From SZUA-36 sp963759155 (lineage in GTDB: Bacteria; Pseudomonadota; Gammaproteobacteria; Xanthomonadales; SZUA-36), in NCBI GenBank assembly GCA_963759155.1, contig CAVWXX010000017.1, positions 124,001 through 188,000 of the forward strand: 64,000 nucleotides of DNA, written 5' to 3'. Of this stretch, positions 58,739 through 64,000 are shown one piece after another. The notes beneath the pieces are model-generated. The model ran no database searches. It saw only the letters and a list, made by a program, of their open reading frames with translations, and was not told where the DNA came from. Position 1 is the stretch's first letter; each line of letters begins with the position of its first letter. The translations under genes were made by a program, and so were the position numbers.

Positions 58739-61104
58739 CAGGCCGCCTCCACGCTAATGGGTCCAAAACTGTCGCCAAGTGTACTGCTGACCGCAGTTGC
58801 GCTTTTCACCCAAACCGCACCCGCAGGTAACTCACCACACAAACGGACTGGAAGAATGACATGTGTATCACCCTGGCTGACCTTGACTTCATGACCGTCG
58901 ACGAGACCTTTACGGCCAGCATCATCAGGGTTCAGACCGACGAAGGTATTCTCGGCGTGCACCGTCTGTTGCAGGTGTTCTGAACGACGACACACGGCAT
59001 CGACCGCATACATTGCAAGCTCACCAACCCGATAAAGATCAGTCCCGGTCTTTGGTGCGGGTAATTCAAATTCAGTTGTCTGACTGGCAGACTGGCTGAT
59101 GTCTTCAAGCATCTCGTCACGCAGCGACGCGATGGTGACCTGGGAAAAGCCATCCAACTCAAGACTCGAACCCAGTCGACGGAGGATTTTCCAACCTGGT
59201 CTGGCCTGGCCTGACGCTTTCACTGCCGGTTCTACCACGAGCGACTGGCCGTCAAAGGTATAAAACAGACCTTCGGACTCTGCCAGCGGCGCCAGTGGCA
59301 GTATTACGTCAGCCACTGCTTTCAATCCGTCACTGGCAAAAGAGGATACGGCTACCACACTCTCGGCCGATGCAAGTGTTTGCATGGCAAGTGCCGGGTT
59401 AGCCAGATCAAATTCCGGTTCAATATCCCATAACAGGTAGCCCTTGAGCGATGTGCTCAGCATTTCCCGGGTATTGAGACCTGGACCTGCCTGACTCGCT
59501 GCTGCCACCATGGCAGCACCCGTGGCATTGGCCCCATGGGAAAGTACGTTTAGGTTCGCACCGCTTGCGTTTGCAATCCAGATTGATAACTGACGTAACC
59601 AGGAAGCCTGTTCATGCGCCATCGCTGCCTGTCCCAGGATCAACATCTTGGCGCCGTCGCCGGTCAGCATTTCAGCCACAGCTTCATGAGCCGCAGCCAC
59701 CTGGTTTTCCGATACCGCTGCTTGCAGGTCACCGGGGATTTCTTTTCCGGTTACCTTGGCAACCGCCACCGCAATTGTTGCCAGTTCAGCAACCATGTTT
59801 TGCGGGGCTGTGATTATTTTATCCGCCAGTTCGAAGTGGAAGTTCCAATCCACCGGGTTCAAGGCGGCTACTTTTCCACCGTTGCGCCATGCCTTGCGAA
59901 CACGCTGACCAAGAATGGGGGCTTCGTGACGGATATTACTACCAATCAGGAAAATCGCCTGGGCGTCATCAATGGAAGCCATCGGTGTTTCAAATGATGC
60001 AGTGCGGCCAAGGCCTGCGCCGTCACTGAAATCCTGTTCTCTTAAACGGTAATCTACATTGGCGCAGTCAAAACCGTTAGCCAGGCGTCGGGCGAGGTAG
60101 TGTTCTTCCGTTGAGGCATTCGGCGAAAGCAGAACACCGAGGTTGCCGCCACCATGTGCCGTTACTGATTTGCGCAGCGCCTTTGAAGCGACGCGAATAC
60201 CTTCATCCCATGAAACGTTTTGCCACTCGCCATTCACCTTGACCATGGGCTCGATAACCCTGTCATCGGAGTTCAGGCCGAAATGAGAATAACGGTCACG
60301 ATCTGACAGCCAGGTTTCATTGGTAGGTTCGTTGTCCCGGGGTACCGCACGCAGAACCTTTCCACGGCGTGTGTGGTACCACAAGCTGGAGCCAACACCA
60401 TCGTGCACAGCCACGGACGGCCGTGCCATTAATTCCCAGGCACGTGCCGAGAAACGGAACGGCTTATTGGTTAACGCACCCACCGGACACAGGTCAATCA
60501 CATTTCCGGATAATTCGGAGTCAATTCCCTGCGAAAGACTGGTGCTGATCTCGGAGCGATCACCGCGTCCGAACATGCCCAGCTCATTGGTCCCCGCGAT
60601 TTCATCGAGGAAACGCACACAGCGCGTACATTGAATACAACGGGTCAGGTCGGTTTGCACCAACGGCCCGATATTATGATCTTTGACGACGCGTTTGCGC
60701 TCGGTAAAACGGGAAACAGAGCGGCCATAGCCCATTGCAAGATCCTGCAATTCGCATTCGCCACCCTGGTCACAAATCGGACAATCAAGCGGATGATTGA
60801 TTAACAGAAACTCCATAACACCATGCTGGGCGTCGATCGCCCGACGTGACTGGGTATAGATTTTCATGCCATCCATAACCGGTGTGGCGCAGGCCGGCAT
60901 CGGTTTGGGTGATTTTTCAACATCCACAAGACACATACGGCAGTTGGCCGCGATACTCAGTTTACTGTGGTAACAAAAACGCGGAATACTGATACCAGCC
61001 TTGTCGGTGGCCTCAATTATCATCGAGTTTTTAGGCACTTCCATGGCCTGACCATCGATTTCGATGTTGACCATATCAATCACTGCTTCTGGCTGCGTGC
61101 TCAT
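58738..61104 (-). CDS. nuoG: NADH-quinone oxidoreductase subunit G
   Basis: This is a 788-residue peripheral-arm subunit. N-terminal Fe-S binding motifs are visible: the 2Fe-2S set in RFCYHSKLSIAANCRMCLVD, His/Cys set in LLINHPLDCPICDQGGECEL, and CIQCTRCVRFLDE, with further Cys for N4. The C-terminal two thirds has the molybdopterin-oxidoreductase fold without the cofactor, as usual. The start overlaps the nuoF stop by four bases. Confidence 0.97.
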   Translation of the reverse strand: MSTQPEAVIDMVNIEIDGQAMEVPKNSMIIEATDKAGISIPRFCYHSKLSIAANCRMCLVDVEKSPKPMPACATPVMDGMKIYTQSRRAIDAQHGVMEFLLINHPLDCPICDQGGECELQDLAMGYGRSVSRFTERKRVVKDHNIGPLVQTDLTRCIQCTRCVRFLDEIAGTNELGMFGRGDRSEISTSLSQGIDSELSGNVIDLCPVGALTNKPFRFSARAWELMARPSVAVHDGVGSSLWYHTRRGKVLRAVPRDNEPTNETWLSDRDRYSHFGLNSDDRVIEPMVKVNGEWQNVSWDEGIRVASKALRKSVTAHGGGNLGVLLSPNASTEEHYLARRLANGFDCANVDYRLREQDFSDGAGLGRTASFETPMASIDDAQAIFLIGSNIRHEAPILGQRVRKAWRNGGKVAALNPVDWNFHFELADKIITAPQNMVAELATIAVAVAKVTGKEIPGDLQAAVSENQVAAAHEAVAEMLTGDGAKMLILGQAAMAHEQASWLRQLSIWIANASGANLNVLSHGANATGAAMVAAASQAGPGLNTREMLSTSLKGYLLWDIEPEFDLANPALAMQTLASAESVVAVSSFASDGLKAVADVILPLAPLAESEGLFYTFDGQSLVVEPAVKASGQARPGWKILRRLGSSLELDGFSQVTIASLRDEMLEDISQSASQTTEFELPAPKTGTDLYRVGELAMYAVDAVCRRSEHLQQTVHAENTFVGLNPDDAGRKGLVDGHEVKVSQGDTHVILPVRLCGELPAGAVWVKSATAVSSTLGDSFGPISVEAA

Positions 61105-62396
61105 GCAGCTTTCCCCTTCTGATCATCAACCATAGACCGGCCGTTTTCCACGTAATATTCAAATTCATGCCAGTACTGACGCAGGAAGCCCTGCACCGGC
61201 CAGGCGGCTGCTTCACCAAAGGCACAGATGGTGTGACCCTCAATTTGTCCTGCCGCAGATTTCAATAACTCAAGGTCTTTCAATTGGCCCTTGCCTGCCA
61301 CAATTCTATCGAGGACCCGGTGCATCCAGCCCGTACCTTCACGGCAAGGCGTGCACTGACCACAGGATTCCATGTGGTAGAAGCGTGAGATGCGTGTACA
61401 GGCTTTGACCATACAGGTGGTTTCATCCATGACGATGACGGCACCGGAACCGAGGCCAGAACCAGCCTTGGACAAGGCATCAAAATCCATCGTGATACCC
61501 ATCATCACGTCAGCGGGCAATACCGGCATGGATGAACCACCGGGTATCACACCCTTGAGTTTGTTGCCGTTACGTACGCCACCAGCCATTTCAAGCAATT
61601 CGCTAAACGGCGTACCCAGTGGAACTTCATAGTTTCCGGGCTTATTCACATGACCGGAAACAGAAAACACCTTGGGGCCGCCATTATTGGGCTTGCCAAT
61701 ATCGAGGAACCATTGTCCCCCGTTGCGCATGATATGCGGGATCGAAGCCAGTGATTCGGTATTGTTGATGGTGCTGGGTTTGCCGTACAGGCCAAAGTTG
61801 GCAGGGAAAGGCGGCTTGAAACGTGGCTGGCCTTTTTTGCCTTCCAAAGATTCCATCAGGGCCGTTTCTTCACCACAAATATAGGCACCGGCACCGAGGG
61901 CACCGTAAATATCCATGTCAATTCCGCTACCCATCAGATCTTTACCAAGCAGACCTGCTGCATAGGCTTCTTTCAGGGCTGCTTCGAAACGTTCAAATGG
62001 TTCGTGGTGGAATTCACCACGCAGGTAGTTATAGCCCACGGTGGCACCCATTGCATAGCCGGCGATCGCCATACCCTCAATGACTGCATGCGGGTTGAAC
62101 CTGAGGATGTCCCGGTCATGACAGGTGCCAGGCTCGGACTCATCAGAATTACACAGGATATACTTTTGACCCGGTGCTGAACGGGGCATAAAGCTCCACT
62201 TCAAGCCAGTCGGGAAACCCGCACCACCGCGTCCACGCAGGGCTGAAAGCTTGACGTTTTCAATGATTTCCCCGCGGTCGGTTTTCTCGGCCAGAATCTT
62301 CTTCCATGCCTTGTATCCGTCGATGGCAAGATAGGTTTCCATCGACCATGGCTGTTCAGCATCAAGCGTAGTGAAGACGACGTTGTGGTCTGCCAT
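61101..62396 (-). CDS. nuoF: NADH-quinone oxidoreductase subunit F (NADH/FMN binding)
   Basis: This 431-residue flavoprotein oxidises NADH. LRGRGGAGFPTGLKWSFMP forms the FMN/NADH pocket, YICGEETALMESLEGKKGQP is a second signature, and the N3 4Fe-4S cluster is held by CGQCTPCREGTGWM plus a later Cys (GHTICAFGEAAAWP). The start overlaps the nuoE stop by one base. Confidence 0.98.
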   Translation of the reverse strand: MADHNVVFTTLDAEQPWSMETYLAIDGYKAWKKILAEKTDRGEIIENVKLSALRGRGGAGFPTGLKWSFMPRSAPGQKYILCNSDESEPGTCHDRDILRFNPHAVIEGMAIAGYAMGATVGYNYLRGEFHHEPFERFEAALKEAYAAGLLGKDLMGSGIDMDIYGALGAGAYICGEETALMESLEGKKGQPRFKPPFPANFGLYGKPSTINNTESLASIPHIMRNGGQWFLDIGKPNNGGPKVFSVSGHVNKPGNYEVPLGTPFSELLEMAGGVRNGNKLKGVIPGGSSMPVLPADVMMGITMDFDALSKAGSGLGSGAVIVMDETTCMVKACTRISRFYHMESCGQCTPCREGTGWMHRVLDRIVAGKGQLKDLELLKSAAGQIEGHTICAFGEAAAWPVQGFLRQYWHEFEYYVENGRSMVDDQKGKAA

Positions 62397-62911
62397 TAGT
62401 CAAGCCCATCCAGTATCTTGTCGATTTTATCTGTATCGAGGTTCTCGTGATAATGCCCGTCGACCACCATCGCGGGCGCGCCGCAGCATGCGGCCAGGCA
62501 CTCTTCTTCAACGATCAGTGTGATCCGGTCATCTGCCGTGGTCTCACCCAGCTTGATACCCAGTTTCTTCTCGATATGGCTGACCATGTCTTCGGCACCA
62601 TTGAGCCAGCATGAAATATTGGTGCAAACGTTGACCTTGTGCCTGCCGACCGGTTTTTGATCAATCATCGAGTAAAAACTGGCCACTTCAAAAGCCCAGA
62701 CAGGAGGCAGGTCCAGGTAATCCGCAACCGCCTCAACCATGTCCTTGCTAACCCAGCCACCGTTCTGGTGTTGTGCAGCAATCAGCGCCTGTATCAAGGC
62801 GGACCGCTTGTTTTCTGCCGGGAATTTGCTGACCCAGTGATCGATGTTTGCACGGGTATCTTCATTAAGCAGAGCCTTTTTACCGGCAATGTGTTCAGCT
62901 TTATGACTCAT
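62396..62911 (-). CDS. nuoE: NADH-quinone oxidoreductase subunit E (2Fe-2S)
   Basis: This is a 171-residue thioredoxin-like ferredoxin. The N1a cluster ligands are in VCTNISCWLNG and EECLAACCGAPAM. The helical N-terminal half (about 1-75) contains NGGWVSKDMVEAVADYLDLP. It lies between nuoD and nuoF with one-base overlaps at both ends. Confidence 0.97.
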   Translation of the reverse strand: MSHKAEHIAGKKALLNEDTRANIDHWVSKFPAENKRSALIQALIAAQHQNGGWVSKDMVEAVADYLDLPPVWAFEVASFYSMIDQKPVGRHKVNVCTNISCWLNGAEDMVSHIEKKLGIKLGETTADDRITLIVEEECLAACCGAPAMVVDGHYHENLDTDKIDKILDGLD

Positions 62912-64000
62912 TAGCGGTCTACCTCACCAAATACGATATCAAAGGTTCCCATGAGCGCCACGACGTCACCCAGCATATGTCCTTTCGCCAACTCATCCAT
63001 ACATGCAAGGTGGGCGAAACCAGGCGCTCTTAAGTGCACACGGAAGGGCTTGTTGGCGCCGTCTGAAATCATGTAACAACCGAACTCACCCTTAGGTGCC
63101 TCAACGGCTGCGTAGGTCTCACCTTTTGGAACACTGTAACCTTCGGTGAACAATTTGAAGTGATGGATCAGGGCCTCCATGTCATCCTTCATTTCTTCCC
63201 GGGTTGGCGGGATAACCTTGAAGTTTTTCAACATGACATGACCTGGGTTGGCGCGTAGCCATTCAACACATTGCAGAATGATGCGCGCGGACTGGCGCAT
63301 TTCTTCAATACGGACCAGGTAGCGGTCGTAACAATCACCATTGATACCGACAGGAATATCAAAATCCATCTCGTGATACATGGCATAGGGCTGCTTCTTG
63401 CGAAGATCCCATTCGACACCCGAGCCACGCAACATCGGTCCGGTACAGCCTAGTTGCTGGGCACGTTCAGGGGATAGCACGCCTATGCCGACGGTACGCT
63501 GCTTCCAGATACGGTTATCGGTCAGCAGGGTTTCGTATTCATCCACCTTGGACGGAAAATCCTTTGCAAATGCCTCGATAAAATCGAGTAATGTGCCTTC
63601 ACGCCATTCGTTTCTTTGCTTGAGCTTTTTACCCTTGGTCCAGGGTGTCTCTTTGTACTGCGGCATGGAATCAGGTAAATCACGATACACACCACCCGGC
63701 CGGTAATAATTCGCATGCATACGCGCACCCGATACCGCCTCGTACATATCGATGGTCTGTTCACGCTCACGAAAGGCGTACAGGAAGACAGTCATGGCGC
63801 CAAGGTCAATACCACTCGAACCGATCCATAACATGTGATTACCAATACGGGTAATTTCATCAAACATGGTACGTATGTATTGGGCGCGCACTGGCGGCTC
63901 AATACCCAGCAACTGTTCAATGGCGCGAACATAGGCGTGCTCGCTGCACATCATGGATACATAATCCATGCGATCCAGGTAGCCAATGGACTGGTTATAT
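62911..64000 (-). CDS. nuoD: NADH-quinone oxidoreductase subunit D (start off window)
   Basis: The frame stays open to the window edge, reading YNQSIGYLDRMDYVSMMCSE, so the ATG inside (63969) is not the real start. About 363 residues are visible out of a usual 415-420. Conserved blocks include IEQLLGIEPPVRAQYIR, FEVASGARMHANYYRPGG-like AVSGARMHANYYRPGGVY, and C-terminal HLACMDELAKGHMLGDVVAL with GTFDIVFGEVDR. It lines the quinone site together with NuoB. Confidence 0.97.
   Translation of the reverse strand, partial: YNQSIGYLDRMDYVSMMCSEHAYVRAIEQLLGIEPPVRAQYIRTMFDEITRIGNHMLWIGSSGIDLGAMTVFLYAFREREQTIDMYEAVSGARMHANYYRPGGVYRDLPDSMPQYKETPWTKGKKLKQRNEWREGTLLDFIEAFAKDFPSKVDEYETLLTDNRIWKQRTVGIGVLSPERAQQLGCTGPMLRGSGVEWDLRKKQPYAMYHEMDFDIPVGINGDCYDRYLVRIEEMRQSARIILQCVEWLRANPGHVMLKNFKVIPPTREEMKDDMEALIHHFKLFTEGYSVPKGETYAAVEAPKGEFGCYMISDGANKPFRVHLRAPGFAHLACMDELAKGHMLGDVVALMGTFDIVFGEVDR

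Overview
The window is a stretch of gammaproteobacterial chromosome of moderate G+C. The main evidence is the right-hand block, read on the minus strand: nuoD to nuoN, an initiator tRNA, then rimP, nusA, infB, rbfA, truB, rpsO and pnp. This order is typical of Chromatiales/Xanthomonadales-like Gammaproteobacteria. A Kdo kinase, a heptosyltransferase-type enzyme, a TonB-dependent receptor and a POT peptide transporter fit a Gram-negative, probably aquatic bacterium. Genus and species cannot be read from the sequence.

Layout. 1-5.1 kb: a partial DUF819 membrane protein, then tRNA-Arg(CCT) followed by a small island. The island carries a metal-type TonB receptor, split by a frameshift, and lies between 21-bp copies of the tRNA 3' end. 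After it come several very small genes. 5.1-9.3 kb: decayed intergenic DNA, a POT transporter, and a cysteine desulfurase with a membrane methyltransferase-like partner. 9.5-11.9 kb: two tandem DUF6502 paralogues. Each is preceded by the same promoter, overlaid with four palindromes at an exact 19-bp period. 12-19 kb: membrane proteins, a cyclophilin, a structured intergenic repeat family, an SPFH/ribbon-helix-helix pair and two exported proteins.

18.5-33 kb is an envelope locus. A GNAT enzyme, kdkA and a GT9 glycosyltransferase sit beside a long minus-strand gene run. In transcription order the run encodes a nucleotidyltransferase, PEP mutase fused to a second nucleotidyltransferase, a rhodanese, phosphonopyruvate decarboxylase, an ICMT-like methyltransferase, an AEP transaminase, a small membrane protein, a CDP-glycerol-phosphotransferase-like enzyme, a YejM-like sulfatase-fold protein, a YidC paralogue, a PhyH dioxygenase and a DUF6165 protein. 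Together these look like a complete route to 2-aminoethylphosphonate, its nucleotide activation and its transfer to an envelope glycan or lipid. This is the best candidate for an interesting system in the window.

33-42 kb is an accessory segment: a decayed Cys-rich secreted protein between 75-bp direct repeats, a serine hydrolase, a truncated M19 dipeptidase, an MFS transporter, a CadC-like regulator opposite an exported protein, and an alkaline phosphatase-type enzyme. A short motif (TGTGACTGTCTTGG) recurs four times here. 42-64 kb is the conserved RNA/translation operon and the respiratory complex I operon; nuoD runs off the window edge.
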